DNA of 35,745 nucleotides from Terriglobia bacterium (GCA_020073285.1 JAIQFM010000021.1:1-35745); one strand, 5' to 3'; positions 1 through 8,710 are shown, numbered from the stretch's first letter. Notes: a model not told the origin generated them from the sequence alone. Made by a program: numbers and translations.

Positions 1-762
1 AAGGATGCCGTTGGAATCTCGCAGGGGCGCAGTGCTGGAATGAAAGATCTTGCCGAGGCGCTTTTCCTCGACGTCTCCACTCTGGGCTGTGCCACCGTTG
101 ATTAGTAGTTGGTGCGGGCAGGAGGGAAGTGGCTCGGATCTTCCATGAACGACCTCATGACAAGGGCGCCCCAGCATCTCCGGCACGCCGACGCCGAGGA
201 TGCTAGCAGCCGCCTCATTGGCGCGTCGTATGCGACAGTCCTCGTCCAACACTAGTACAGGGTCGGGAACCGTGTTAAACACCTGCTCCCATTCTCGGTT
301 CGCTTGCTGGAGCTGTTCCCACAGTTTGGCGGCGGCACCGCGGGCGGCTTTCTCCAGCAATGCCTGGTGAATCGCCGTGGGAAGATCTTCGAGATGGGTT
401 TTCAGAACGTAGTGAGAAGCACCGCGCTTAATATATTCCACCGCAGCTTCATCGCCCAATGTCGCAGTCACCACGATGAAGGGAATGTCCTTGCCCAAGC
501 GCTGGACCAACTGCAAGGCTTCCAGGCCGACCCAGGCGCCCAGGTCGTGGTCGGAGAGGATTACGTCGTAGTCGGAGGTCCGGAGGTGCCGTTCGAGACT
601 CGTGGGCTGGTCAACGACGTGATACGCAGCTACCGAACAGCATCGCTGCAGGACAACTCTCATCCTGTCTGCATCGGTAGGGTCGTCTTCGACAACAAGC
701 AGTCGGAGCGGAGCTGCAGGTCGAAAATCCGTCCGGGTTGGATCGTGTTGCGTCGCTTCCAT
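1..762 (-). CDS. Receiver-PAS signalling protein (hybrid sensor kinase?), 3' part off window
   Basis: This reading frame is open from an ATG at 762 to the window edge (254 codons), so the C-terminus is missing. Residues about 19-135 form a response-regulator receiver domain: the acidic pair after LLVV, the probable phosphoacceptor Asp71 in LSDHDLG, a T in VVTATLG and the conserved Lys in YVLK. A short helical linker leads to a PAS domain from about residue 150 (VFNTVPDPVLVLDEDCRI, then RANEAAASILG) with a Cys pair (PCHEVVHG ... CPH) often seen in PAS domains of sensor kinases. I infer a receiver-PAS-histidine kinase, but a diguanylate cyclase or other output is possible because the output domain is not in the window. 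No strong ribosome-binding site is visible; the region before the ATG holds a hairpin (782-796). It is read away from cheB in the same direction, separated by 315 bases. Confidence 0.8.
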   Translation of the reverse strand, partial: MEATQHDPTRTDFRPAAPLRLLVVEDDPTDADRMRVVLQRCCSVAAYHVVDQPTSLERHLRTSDYDVILSDHDLGAWVGLEALQLVQRLGKDIPFIVVTATLGDEAAVEYIKRGASHYVLKTHLEDLPTAIHQALLEKAARGAAAKLWEQLQQANREWEQVFNTVPDPVLVLDEDCRIRRANEAAASILGVGVPEMLGRPCHEVVHGRSEPLPSCPHQLLINGGTAQSGDVEEKRLGKIFHSSTAPLRDSNGIL

Positions 763-781
763 CTGATGGTCTTTTCGGAAT

Positions 782-796
782 GCCACCGGAGGTGGC
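782..796 (-). repeat. Short hairpin in the leader of the receiver-PAS gene
   Basis: GCCACC and GGTGGC form a perfect 6-bp stem with a 3-base loop, 20 bases upstream of the ATG at 762. There is no following T-run, so it is not a typical terminator; it could be a leader structure or be incidental. Confidence 0.4.
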
Positions 797-944
797 GGTG
801 ATTTAGAACAAATGCATCGGAGGGCCCTCGTGATTCCCGGAGAGAGCTGAGGAGCGCCCAGATTCCGCAGTTTTGCATTTTAATATGAGCGACGCGCCCG
901 CGACCTTATTCACAACGAATAATTCAACAGTCGTCCCCTAAATC

Positions 945-962
945 ATCGGAGAAATCTCCGAT
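945..962. repeat. Inverted repeat, possible operator
   Basis: ATCGGAGA and TCTCCGAT are perfect 8-base arms separated by AA, in the intergenic stretch between cheB and the receiver-PAS gene. The nearly absent spacer makes it look more like a dimeric protein-binding site than an RNA hairpin. No regulator can be assigned from the sequence. Confidence 0.4.
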
Positions 963-1077
963 TGTACGACGGGTGACGACTTATCTCTGTGGCCGAAGAT
1001 ACGGCGGTATATGGGGCACTGGACGTACCGAGTCGATCGAACCCCCGACAAAGCCAGCGTGCACGGCCGGTTTTAGC

Positions 1078-2169
1078 TTAGTGGGCTAGTTTCTGCGCGC
1101 GGGTCGGGGAATGCTCCGCCGTAGCCCATACGATGTTCTGTGCGATCAGGCGCAGAGGCACCAATCTTTCCAGAATCCCCAGTTCGGCACACGATTTCGG
1201 CATTCCATAAACGGCGCAAGAAGATTCGTCCTGTCCCAGGGTCCAGCCGCCGCGTCTGTGGATGGCGGTCATTCCGTCGCAACCGTCGGAACCCATTCCG
1301 GTCATGATGACTCCCATAGCACTCGCACCAAAAACTTCCGCCACGGATCTCATCATCACGTCCACCGACGGCATATGCAAAGTGCCGACGGGTGTTTTCG
1401 CCAGGCGCACTGCGCACGTAGAAAAGCTGCGTCGATAGATGGTGAGGTGCCAGCCGGCAGGAGCGATCAGCACACCCCCAGGTTCCACGCGGTCGTCCTG
1501 CGCGGCTTCCCGTACCGATAGTTTGCATAATCCGTCCAGTCGGCGCGCAAAAGGGCCCGTGAATCCGATCGGCATGTGTTGTACGACGACGACGCCTACC
1601 GGCAGATCCCCCGGCAATAACGGAAGCAAGTGTTGAAGGGCCTTCGGACCTCCGGTCGAAGTTCCGATTGCAACAATGGCGGCGCGAGGACGGCCGGAGA
1701 GCGGGGCGATGTCTGGCGGGGGAAGCGGCGCGGTGGGGCGCGCGGCGCGTGTGACGCCGGGCATGTGCGCAGCGGCCCGAATCTGATCGATGAGTAATTG
1801 GCGGATCTTCACAATGTCGAGGCAAGCATACGATAGCTGCTTGGGAATGCAGTCAAATGCCCCGAGATCCAGCGCATTCAGAGTCGCCTCGGCACCCTCT
1901 TGGGTGAGGGAGCTGACGATGATCACCGGCCGCGGAGCCTTTTGCATGATCTGCCGCAGGGCTTCGAGCCCCCCTAGACGCGGCATCTCAACGTCGAGAG
2001 TTACCACCTCGGGCTGAACGGCGAGGACTTTTTCCACCGCTTCAATCCCGTCTCGAGCCGTGGCGACGACCTTGATTCCCGGATCAGATTCAATCATGCG
2101 CGTCAGAGCAGTTCGCATGAACGCGCTGTCGTCGGCGACTAGAACCGTGATGGGGCGATCTCGGAACAT
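1078..2169 (-). CDS. cheB: CheB, chemoreceptor glutamate methylesterase / response regulator
   Basis: CheB removes methyl groups from (and deamidates) chemoreceptors for adaptation after phosphorylation by CheA. The 363-residue product has the full family layout. The receiver domain (about 7-125) has an acidic pair (Asp13-Asp14), phosphoacceptor Asp59 in LDVEMP and Lys110. After a Pro-rich linker (about 136-160) comes the catalytic domain with the Ser-His-Asp triad: Ser171 in GTSTGG, His198 in QHMP and Asp295 in MGSDG. The frame can be read further upstream, but that part lies inside the HDOD gene and has no family similarity, so I chose the ATG 4 bases after the HDOD stop codon. It is the last gene of the che operon. 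CheR, its opposing enzyme, is two genes upstream. Confidence 0.96.
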   Translation of the reverse strand: MFRDRPITVLVADDSAFMRTALTRMIESDPGIKVVATARDGIEAVEKVLAVQPEVVTLDVEMPRLGGLEALRQIMQKAPRPVIIVSSLTQEGAEATLNALDLGAFDCIPKQLSYACLDIVKIRQLLIDQIRAAAHMPGVTRAARPTAPLPPPDIAPLSGRPRAAIVAIGTSTGGPKALQHLLPLLPGDLPVGVVVVQHMPIGFTGPFARRLDGLCKLSVREAAQDDRVEPGGVLIAPAGWHLTIYRRSFSTCAVRLAKTPVGTLHMPSVDVMMRSVAEVFGASAMGVIMTGMGSDGCDGMTAIHRRGGWTLGQDESSCAVYGMPKSCAELGILERLVPLRLIAQNIVWATAEHSPTRAQKLAH

Positions 2170-2173
2170 AGGG

Positions 2174-3073
2174 CTACACTCGGAACAGCGATGCGACGAC
2201 CTCCCGAACTTCGCCAAAATGCGATTCCAGTTCGAACCCGAGCCGTGCCAGATCGAACGTCTGCATCTGCGGATATCGCTCGAGAAGAATGGACCACGCC
2301 GGCTCGTCCAGGATATCCAGTTGCATGGCGTAGACGGGTGCGTAAGTAATCCCGCCGATAAAACAGAGCTTGTCGGCAAGGTTGACGATCGCGGTCAAGT
2401 CGGCATGATCCAACTCGCGCTCGGGCTGGTGGTGATGAAGAATGACGTCCTGGACATCGGGTGGCAGAGACCACTCTTGAGCGAGCACCCAACCGGTCTC
2501 GCAGTGCGTGAAGCCCATGATCTCCCGTTCGGCGACTTCAATTGGGACGCCGCGCTCACCGCTGAACGCCAGGCTTCGCTGGAGCTCTTCCGGGAAATAA
2601 ATAACGTTAACAATCTGACCGATGTCATGCAATAGACCAGCCAGATACGCTTTGTCAGCGTCGGGGAAGCCGATCTGCTTCGCTAGATGCCGGCTGGAAA
2701 GGGCGCAAGCGAGCGAGTGCTCCCAGAAAACCGTTGCCGGCATGCCGTTGGCAAACTTCGGCATCGCGTTCATCAGGCACGACGAGACGAGTACATCTCG
2801 CAGGCGAACGACTCCAAGCAGCAGGACGGCAGCGCGAATGCCGCTCACGCGCCCGGCTTGCCCAAACAGCGGCGAGTTCGCCAAATGCAGGCATTTGGCG
2901 ACCATCGATTCTTCCGACGAGATCAGTTCGACGACCTTGTCCAGTTTGACCTGGTCCGGAGGACGGTCGAGCTCCTTGAGCAGCGTGCGCAGAATGGACG
3001 CGACGCTCGGGATCTTGTCCAAACGACTGATCTTTTGCCGCAACTCGTCGAACGTGAGTTTGTCACTCTTCAT
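2174..3073 (-). CDS. HDOD domain protein, HD motif intact
   Basis: A 299-residue protein with an HDOD domain over roughly residues 15-215. HDOD proteins are relatives of HD phosphohydrolases and usually act as signalling or scaffold proteins; enzyme activity is mostly unproven. This copy keeps His119 (FWEHS), His149-Asp150 in LLHDIG and a downstream LHHHQP, so metal binding is possible, unlike the second HDOD gene at 26863-27789. Its ATG overlaps the cheR stop codon (ATGA) and cheB begins 4 bases after its own stop, so it is translated with the adaptation enzymes. A role in chemosensory or c-di-GMP-linked signalling is inferred from this context only. Confidence 0.88.
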   Translation of the reverse strand: MKSDKLTFDELRQKISRLDKIPSVASILRTLLKELDRPPDQVKLDKVVELISSEESMVAKCLHLANSPLFGQAGRVSGIRAAVLLLGVVRLRDVLVSSCLMNAMPKFANGMPATVFWEHSLACALSSRHLAKQIGFPDADKAYLAGLLHDIGQIVNVIYFPEELQRSLAFSGERGVPIEVAEREIMGFTHCETGWVLAQEWSLPPDVQDVILHHHQPERELDHADLTAIVNLADKLCFIGGITYAPVYAMQLDILDEPAWSILLERYPQMQTFDLARLGFELESHFGEVREVVASLFRV

Positions 3074-3948
3074 TTCACGAGACCATTTCGTGTTGGCTTA
3101 TGGTACCCGGTACTGCCCGGAAAATGAACCAGACGAAAGTCGTCGTTGACGCCAAACAAGGACTCCGAATAGCCCAGGAAAAAATATCCACCGGGATTGA
3201 CGTTGTTGAGGAAGTGCTGAATGACGCGTCTCTTGGAAGCGCCATCGAAGTAGATGAGGACGTTGCAGCAGAAAATGACGTCGATGGCCTTCATGAACAC
3301 CATCTTGCTGTCGTCGAGCAGATTGAGCTGCCGAAAGGTTACTTTCGCCTTGACTTCGTCGCAGAGCTGGAATTGATCGCCGAGGGGCGTGAAATATTTC
3401 TGGAGAATCGCCGGACTAACATTCCGGAGCGCGTACTGGCCATAGACCCCCGCCTGGGCGCGCGCAAGGGAACGGTCGTTGAGGTCGGTGGCGATCACCT
3501 CAGTCTTGCAATTCTTCAGCATGCCCAAGGATTCTTCGAGGAGCAGGATCGCCAGGGTGTAGGGCTCTTCGCCAGTGGAGCAACCTGCACTCCAAATGCG
3601 CAAATTACGAAACGGGAGGATCTTCTTCGCTTCGAGGAGGCAAGGAAGAACGACGCGGCGTACCGCCTCGATCTGCGGCTGGTTGCGAAAAAAGCAGGTC
3701 TCTCCGACCGTGATCTCGTTGAGCAATTGACGGAGCTCGAGTTCGCGGTCGGGATGCGCGGTCAGCCGTTCCAGATAGCCTCTCAGCGATGGGACCCCAA
3801 CCGCTTTCATGCGCCGGGAGCAGCGCTCTTGGAGAAAATTCAGCCGGTTGTCAGGCTGGAAGATGCCCGCCACCCGATACACAAGATCGCGGATCCGTAC
3901 CAGAGCGGAGCCGGCCGAGGATTCCATCGGCGACGAAATGAGGTGCAT
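3070..3948 (-). CDS. cheR: CheR, chemoreceptor glutamate methyltransferase
   Basis: CheR methylates glutamates of chemoreceptors with S-adenosylmethionine. The 292-residue protein has an N-terminal helical domain (about 14-75), the linking motif ITVGETCFFRN (about 79-89) and a Rossmann methyltransferase domain with the SAM-binding AGCSTGEEPY at 121-130, IATDL further on, and FCCNVLIYF near the C-terminal end, as in the family. The ATG at 3948 shares one base with the cheA stop codon (TGATG), indicating translational coupling; a second Met at residue 8 is an alternative start. It ends in an ATGA overlap with the HDOD gene. There is no obvious C-terminal pentapeptide-binding insertion to exploit, and the neighbouring MCP also lacks a CheR-tethering pentapeptide. 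Confidence 0.97.
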   Translation of the reverse strand: MHLISSPMESSAGSALVRIRDLVYRVAGIFQPDNRLNFLQERCSRRMKAVGVPSLRGYLERLTAHPDRELELRQLLNEITVGETCFFRNQPQIEAVRRVVLPCLLEAKKILPFRNLRIWSAGCSTGEEPYTLAILLLEESLGMLKNCKTEVIATDLNDRSLARAQAGVYGQYALRNVSPAILQKYFTPLGDQFQLCDEVKAKVTFRQLNLLDDSKMVFMKAIDVIFCCNVLIYFDGASKRRVIQHFLNNVNPGGYFFLGYSESLFGVNDDFRLVHFPGSTGYHKPTRNGLVK

Positions 3949-5753
3949 CAGGGTGCGACCTCAGGCAACGGGTTCTCGGTCCCGAGGGCCATGGTCACCA
4001 GCCCCGCGGGATCGACGATGAGGCGCACGCGACCGTCGCCGGTGATGGATGCGCCCGCTATGCCGGCGACGTGTCCGAGGTAAGAGCCCAAGGGTTTGAC
4101 CACCGTCTGCTCCTGGCCGAGAAGATGATCCACGAGCACGGCCATGCGTTCGCCGGCAACGTTAATAACCACGACACGTTCCCCGCCCGCAGCGGCGCGC
4201 TCCGCAACATGAAGAACGCGGCCGAGCCGGCAAACCGGAAGAACGCCATTTCTCAGCCGGATGACTTCGCGCCCATGCAGGTAGTGGAGATCCTGCTTTT
4301 CGGTGCGCAGAGTCTCGCAGACGGATTGCAGCGGCAGGGCCATTTCCTCGTCGGCAACATTGACGAGCAGGACGGACATGATCGCCAGGGTCAGGGGGAG
4401 CTTGAGCGTGAAGGTGGAGCCCTTGCCGACCGCGCTATCGATCTGCACTGTCCCGTTCATCTTCTTCAAGTTCGTGCGCACCACGTCCATCCCCACGCCG
4501 CGGCCGGAGAGTTCGGTCGCCTGTTCCGCCGTCGAGAAGCCGGGGAGGAATATCAAGTCGACGATTTCCCGTACGGATAGCGATTTCAGGCGTTCGGGCG
4601 TGACCAGTCCCTTTTGCAGAGCTTTGTCGGCGATGCGCTGCGGATCGATGCCCTTGCCGTCATCCGATACCCGCACGATGATGTGATCGCCTTGTTGGAA
4701 AGCCTCCATGGCAATGGTGCCTTCCCGAGGTTTGCCGGCTGCCTCTCGCTCCGCGGGCGACTCAATCCCGTGGTCCAGAGCGTTCCGCACCAAGTGCACG
4801 AGCGGATCCGCGATCTGCTCGACGACGGTCTTGTCCAGTTCGGTTTCCGCTCCGCGCTGAACCAACCGCACTTCTTTCTTGAGATTCTGACCGACGTCGC
4901 GCACCAGACGAGTGAATTTACGAAACACGTTGTCGATGGGCACCATTCGCGTCTTCAGGCTTGCCACCTGCATTTCATCCGTGACAAACGTAAGGCGGCC
5001 GACGGCATTGCTGAGCGCGGAATCAAAATCCTCCGTGCCGATTTGTCCCTCGGTCCAGCTACGATGCAACTGCGACAGCCTGTTCCGCTCCAGAATCAAT
5101 TCGCCGACCAAATTGACCAGGTGATCGAGCTTGGCAACATCGACCCGCATCAACTGGGTCGCATCGTGCTTATTGGTCGAACTCGACTGTTCGTCGACGG
5201 CGGTTTGGATCTGCTCGGGTGTGGCCAGTCCCTTGTTGACCAGGAGGTCGCCAAGACGGGTCTGCTGAGCGGCCGCTTCGCGCAACGACCCGGCTAACTC
5301 GGTTGGCCCGACCACGTGCTGCTGCACTAGGATCGACCCCAGTCGTGGGGCTCCGTCCGCCGGCGTGCGTACCGCCCGAAGCGTCTGCAGCAGGGGCGCG
5401 ATATCGTATTGACGTTCAGTTCTTGCCGCGACGTCCTCGATCATCCGCCTAAGCTGATCGGCGGAGGCGAGAAGGACATCGATGACGTGGCGGGCGGCGG
5501 TGAACTCACCTTTCCGCAACCCGTTGAGAACGTCTTCGGCGGCATGAGCCAGTTCCACCAATTGCGGGAAGTTTAGAAAACTGGCGGTGCCCTTGATGGA
5601 GTGAACCGCGCGAAAAACCCGATCCAGAATCTCAGCCGCATCCGGTGTCTGTTCCAGAGCGAGCAGGTCCTCGTCGACGCACTGGAGACCCTCCCTGGAT
5701 TCGGTGACAAACTCCTCGATCAGTTGCGGATCGTTGGCAAGATCGTCGCTCAT
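3948..5753 (-). CDS. cheA: CheA histidine kinase with MshEN-like tandem motifs in place of P2
   Basis: CheA phosphorylates CheY and CheB in response to receptors. In the 601-residue protein, P1 (HPt) carries the phosphorylated His51 in AVHSIKG. The P3 dimerisation helices start at about 201 (MRVDVAKLDHLVNLVGEL). P4 (ATPase) shows the N box (VRNALDHGIE), G1 (SDDGKGID) and G2 (SGRGVGMDVV). P5, the CheW-like domain, starts with LPLTLAIMSVLLV. No P2 CheY/CheB-docking domain is recognisable. Instead residues 137-160 and 166-189 are two copies of an RLGxxLL...L...Q motif spaced exactly 29 residues apart, as in the c-di-GMP-binding MshEN domain. The start ATG follows cheW by 7 bases with GAGG overlapping the cheW stop. 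It overlaps cheR by one base. Kinase function is secure; ligand binding by the linker is inference. Confidence 0.97.
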   Translation of the reverse strand: MSDDLANDPQLIEEFVTESREGLQCVDEDLLALEQTPDAAEILDRVFRAVHSIKGTASFLNFPQLVELAHAAEDVLNGLRKGEFTAARHVIDVLLASADQLRRMIEDVAARTERQYDIAPLLQTLRAVRTPADGAPRLGSILVQQHVVGPTELAGSLREAAAQQTRLGDLLVNKGLATPEQIQTAVDEQSSSTNKHDATQLMRVDVAKLDHLVNLVGELILERNRLSQLHRSWTEGQIGTEDFDSALSNAVGRLTFVTDEMQVASLKTRMVPIDNVFRKFTRLVRDVGQNLKKEVRLVQRGAETELDKTVVEQIADPLVHLVRNALDHGIESPAEREAAGKPREGTIAMEAFQQGDHIIVRVSDDGKGIDPQRIADKALQKGLVTPERLKSLSVREIVDLIFLPGFSTAEQATELSGRGVGMDVVRTNLKKMNGTVQIDSAVGKGSTFTLKLPLTLAIMSVLLVNVADEEMALPLQSVCETLRTEKQDLHYLHGREVIRLRNGVLPVCRLGRVLHVAERAAAGGERVVVINVAGERMAVLVDHLLGQEQTVVKPLGSYLGHVAGIAGASITGDGRVRLIVDPAGLVTMALGTENPLPEVAP

Positions 5754-5760
5754 GAGATCC

Positions 5761-6279
5761 TCAGGCCTTCGCCATTTGTGAGCAAGTGATCTCCTCCGAC
5801 TCGCTCAAGAGGCGGTCGACATCGAGCAGCAGCAAGAGCCGGCTGTCGAGCTTTCCAACGCCGGAGATGTAGTCCCGCTCGACCTTGCCCATACGCGGTG
5901 GAGGCTCCACGGTGTCATTGGAAATGCGCAACACTTCAGAGACAGAATCGACGATGAACCCTAAGATGTTTCCTTGGATCTCTACCACGATAATCCGCGT
6001 CGACTTGTCATGGGCAGACCGTTCGAGCCCGAACCAAGAGCGGAGGCTGATAACGGGAATCACCTTTCCCCGCAGGTTGATGACTCCCTCGACAAAGGCG
6101 GGCATGTTGGGTACGCGCGTGAGGTTTTGTACCCGAATGATCTCGTGTACCCGCAATATCTCCAGGCCAAACTCTTCCGTGCCTACGCGGAAGCTGACCA
6201 ATTGCAGCTCGGACCCACCCTGTGCTGAAGAGAGCGATGCGGGTTGAATGTTCGACGCGGTGCTCTGAATGGTTTCCAT
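5761..6279 (-). CDS. cheW: CheW, receptor-kinase coupling protein
   Basis: CheW couples chemoreceptors to CheA in the signalling array. The 172-residue protein has an N-terminal tail of about 24 residues and then a complete CheW domain: LQLVSFRVGTEEFGLEI, the conserved VINLRGKVIPVISL segment and GFIVDSVSEVLRI, ending with LLLLLDVDRLL. The start ATG has AGGAG 6 bases upstream. It lies between the MCP gene (93 bases upstream) and cheA (7 bases downstream). Confidence 0.97.
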   Translation of the reverse strand: METIQSTASNIQPASLSSAQGGSELQLVSFRVGTEEFGLEILRVHEIIRVQNLTRVPNMPAFVEGVINLRGKVIPVISLRSWFGLERSAHDKSTRIIVVEIQGNILGFIVDSVSEVLRISNDTVEPPPRMGKVERDYISGVGKLDSRLLLLLDVDRLLSESEEITCSQMAKA

Positions 6280-6372
6280 GTTTTTCTCCTGTTACGCGCG
6301 GCCCAACCAGGTTGTCCCCAGGTGCGGCCGGGCCGCTATGACGATGGCAGAGCGGGGGCTGCCGGTCCCGAT

Positions 6373-8121
6373 CTACTGAACTAGCGACGCCTGCTCCGCT
6401 TCGTAGCCCTTCACCAACCCGTGGCCGTTTGCCTTGCCGGCGGGGCGGCGGAGGGCGGTTCGAGCCCGAGCAGGGTGGACATTCGTCATCGCGCTGCCGC
6501 TTGCCGCTCGACGCTGGTCGGCTTCGAAGCGGAACCGGCCCACCAGATTCTGAAGGTCAAGCGCCAGATTGGAGAGATCCTGGCACGCCTTGGCAGCTTG
6601 CTGGGCTCCCGCGGCCGATTCCGCCGTGATCTTCGCGATCTGCTCGACGTTGCTATTGACCTGCTCGGTCGCGCTGGACTGCTCCGTAGCCGCGGTGGCG
6701 ATATGGGTGATCATCTCCCCCACGCGTTCCGACATGTTGATAATCTGCTGCAGCGATCCGCCAGCCTTCTCGGTCACCTGGACGCCGAGTTCCACGCGCT
6801 TGGTCCCGGCGTGCATGTCTTCAACTGCCTTGTGAGTTTCGTCCTGCACCTGCGAGATCATCTGCGCGATCTCTTTGGTGGCCTTGGTGGTGCGCTCGGC
6901 CAGCTTACGGACTTCGTCGGCAACCACGGCGAAGCCGCGTCCCTGTTCGCCGGCGCGGGCTGCCTCGATAGCGGCGTTGAGCGCCAGGAGATTGGTTTGA
7001 TCGGCGATGTCGTCGATCACGCCGATGATTTTTCCAATCTGATCGGAACTCTTGCCCAGTGCCTCGATCTTCTTCGCGGTCTGGCCCACCGAATCCGCGA
7101 TAGCTTTCATATTAACCAGGGTCTCGTCGACGATCTTGCCGCCTTCGCGCGCGGTCTCCGCTGCCTGCTTGGCTGCGTCCTGCGCCTTGGTAGAGTTATC
7201 CGATACCTCGGTAACTGTGGAAGCCATCTCCTGCATGGCGGTGGCCACCTGGTTAGTCTGGTCTTTCTGGGTGTCGGCGCCGGCGGCGGTCTGCGAGGCG
7301 CCGGAAGACATCTCTTCGCTGGCGGTAGCGATTTGCTCCGCATTGGAGGCCACGCTTGCCATGACCTGATGCAGCTTGTCCATGAACAGATCGAACCACC
7401 GCGCAAGCTCGCCGATTTCGTCTTCGGACCGTATATTCAGGCGTTTCGTCAGATCGCCCTCCCCCTCGGCAATGTCCTTCACCATGTCGATAACGCGTCG
7501 GAGCGATTTGGAGATGTTGGCAACCAGCAGAGTGCCGTAGGCAAGCAGGACAACGATGGCGATCACGACGATACCGTAGACGGTAAATTCGAGTTTGGAA
7601 ACACGGCCCGCCTCGCGGGCCGCCGCTGCGTCAAGATCCTGGTTCGACCTCTGCTGATTGTTCATGACGGCCTGCAGAAGGGATTCAAAGGCCGGGTCGG
7701 ACTTTTCGATGATCATTTGACGCGACTCGACGGCGCGCGTCAGCAAGACGGCTTCCCTGATAGCCCGGTTTACGCCCACGAGCGCGTTGAAAGACGCCTG
7801 AACGGCGCTGTCGCCGGCGACGACGGACTGGATCTTCGCCTGCGCCTCGCCGATCAGCGCGTCTTGCTGGCCGATCAGTTTTTGCATCGCGTCGGGGTCG
7901 TTCGACTGCACTAGCTTTTGGGTCAGTGCTTGGATTTGCGCGACCAAGTCCAACAGTTCAAGGGAGGCGCTCGTTCGTGCGCGATTGACCACTGCGACGT
8001 TATGCGCCGACTGCGAGGACACCCGGAGGAGATAGGACAATGCTCCGACGGCGCCCACGATGATCACGGCGGAAGCCACCAATTCCAGCATTACTCGGCG
8101 TGCGATTCCGATCTTCATCAT
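6373..8121 (-). CDS. Methyl-accepting chemotaxis protein
   Basis: A 582-residue transmembrane chemoreceptor. Membrane segments lie at about 11-32 and 179-201, enclosing a mostly helical periplasmic domain of about 145 residues that resembles four-helix-bundle ligand domains. A HAMP domain follows (about 202-250, with GEGDLTKRL and SEDEIGEL), then a long cytoplasmic coiled coil. The kinase-contacting hairpin tip is at about 368-410 ([20 protein letters not shown], then [14 protein letters not shown]). The C-terminus ends without a CheR-tethering aromatic pentapeptide. The first of two adjacent ATGs is chosen because GGGAGG sits 5 bases upstream. It lies just downstream of a secreted Cache-like protein gene, which may bind ligand for it. 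The chemical sensed is unknown. Confidence 0.95.
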   Translation of the reverse strand: MMKIGIARRVMLELVASAVIIVGAVGALSYLLRVSSQSAHNVAVVNRARTSASLELLDLVAQIQALTQKLVQSNDPDAMQKLIGQQDALIGEAQAKIQSVVAGDSAVQASFNALVGVNRAIREAVLLTRAVESRQMIIEKSDPAFESLLQAVMNNQQRSNQDLDAAAAREAGRVSKLEFTVYGIVVIAIVVLLAYGTLLVANISKSLRRVIDMVKDIAEGEGDLTKRLNIRSEDEIGELARWFDLFMDKLHQVMASVASNAEQIATASEEMSSGASQTAAGADTQKDQTNQVATAMQEMASTVTEVSDNSTKAQDAAKQAAETAREGGKIVDETLVNMKAIADSVGQTAKKIEALGKSSDQIGKIIGVIDDIADQTNLLALNAAIEAARAGEQGRGFAVVADEVRKLAERTTKATKEIAQMISQVQDETHKAVEDMHAGTKRVELGVQVTEKAGGSLQQIINMSERVGEMITHIATAATEQSSATEQVNSNVEQIAKITAESAAGAQQAAKACQDLSNLALDLQNLVGRFRFEADQRRAASGSAMTNVHPARARTALRRPAGKANGHGLVKGYEAEQASLVQ

Positions 8122-8155
8122 GGCTACCTCCCTTACGAAGAGTTGGCGTGCTCAG

Positions 8156-8710
8156 TCAGCGGAGCTTGTCGGCCCGCATTCCGAACACAACCGATCCGAT
8201 TGGTTTTCCGTGATCGAGTACCGGGAACCCTATCTGAATCATTTGCTGGCCCGTCGTGTGATCCTGGGTGAGGGGTCCCGTCCATACCTTGCCCTGCATC
8301 GGCAGGTCGTGCTTTGGCATTCCCTTATGCATCCAGAATTCTGTCTTGGCGTCGAACGCGACCTTGCCTCCGTTCGCTCCGGAAACAAACATCTTGATCA
8401 CCACATCGTCCCTCTTGGCCCGCAGGAATTCAGACAGAGGAGCTTTGTAAACAGAGCGGACAAGCGGATCGAACACGTTGAGTTCGTGCCACTTTTCGTT
8501 GGTCATGGACGCCGCCTCGGGCGACGGGGTAGAGGCGTTGTAAGCCTTCACCGCATCGACGACGTGGGGATCGGCGCTGAGGGCTTCAAGCTGTTTGACT
8601 CTGGCGTCGAATTTCCCTTTCATCTCGGGCGGAACTTCCGCCACGGCTACGGCGCCCAACAGCAGAAGCGCTAAGATACTCGCAAGTGACCTGCTAGCTG
8701 ACATAGACAT
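8156..8710 (-). CDS. Secreted Cache-like sensory domain protein
   Basis: The 184-residue product starts with a clear signal peptide (basic MSMSASRS, then a hydrophobic stretch ending AVAVAE) and is otherwise one soluble domain. Features such as FWMHKGMPKHD, GPLTQDHTTG and an ending of GFPVLDHGKPIGSVVFGMRA resemble single-Cache (PDC-type) ligand-binding domains that normally form the periplasmic part of chemoreceptors. There is no membrane anchor or signalling domain. The ATG at 8710 has AAAGGAG upstream; an in-frame ATG at 8770 lacks such a site and would hide the signal peptide. It is the first gene of the che operon, 34 bases before the MCP gene, with a sigma-28 promoter about 130 bases upstream. 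A periplasmic partner of the MCP is inferred. Confidence 0.78.
   Translation of the reverse strand: MSMSASRSLASILALLLLGAVAVAEVPPEMKGKFDARVKQLEALSADPHVVDAVKAYNASTPSPEAASMTNEKWHELNVFDPLVRSVYKAPLSEFLRAKRDDVVIKMFVSGANGGKVAFDAKTEFWMHKGMPKHDLPMQGKVWTGPLTQDHTTGQQMIQIGFPVLDHGKPIGSVVFGMRADKLR

Larger units (their letters stand above)
763..1077. other. Intergenic region between cheB and the receiver-PAS gene
   Basis: No coding frame with a credible start, family match or ribosome-binding site is visible in these 315 bases. The segment must hold the promoter of the leftward receiver-PAS gene if that gene is not co-transcribed with cheB. An AT-rich patch at about 880-940 is the likeliest promoter area, but I could not identify a convincing -35/-10 pair, nor a sigma-28 or sigma-54 site. 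Two inverted repeats (782-796 and 945-962) are listed separately. No T-run-associated terminator was found after cheB. Confidence 0.6.

Noticed and set aside
2354-2361. GCCGATAA match to a sigma-28 -10 element on the plus strand
   Set aside because: No TAAA-like -35 at the right distance, and it is antisense within the HDOD gene.
2170-2379. N-terminal extension of CheB
   Set aside because: Lies inside the HDOD gene in another frame, is not CheB-like, and the receiver domain starts right after the ATG at 2169.
3100-4083. Long plus-strand open frame opposite cheR and the cheA end
   Set aside because: Antisense shadow of conserved cheR and cheA; no motif or ribosome-binding site supports it.
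6421-7914. Long plus-strand open frame opposite the MCP gene
   Set aside because: Low-complexity His/Leu/Gly-rich translation that mirrors MCP codon usage, with no family features; the minus-strand MCP is complete and certain.
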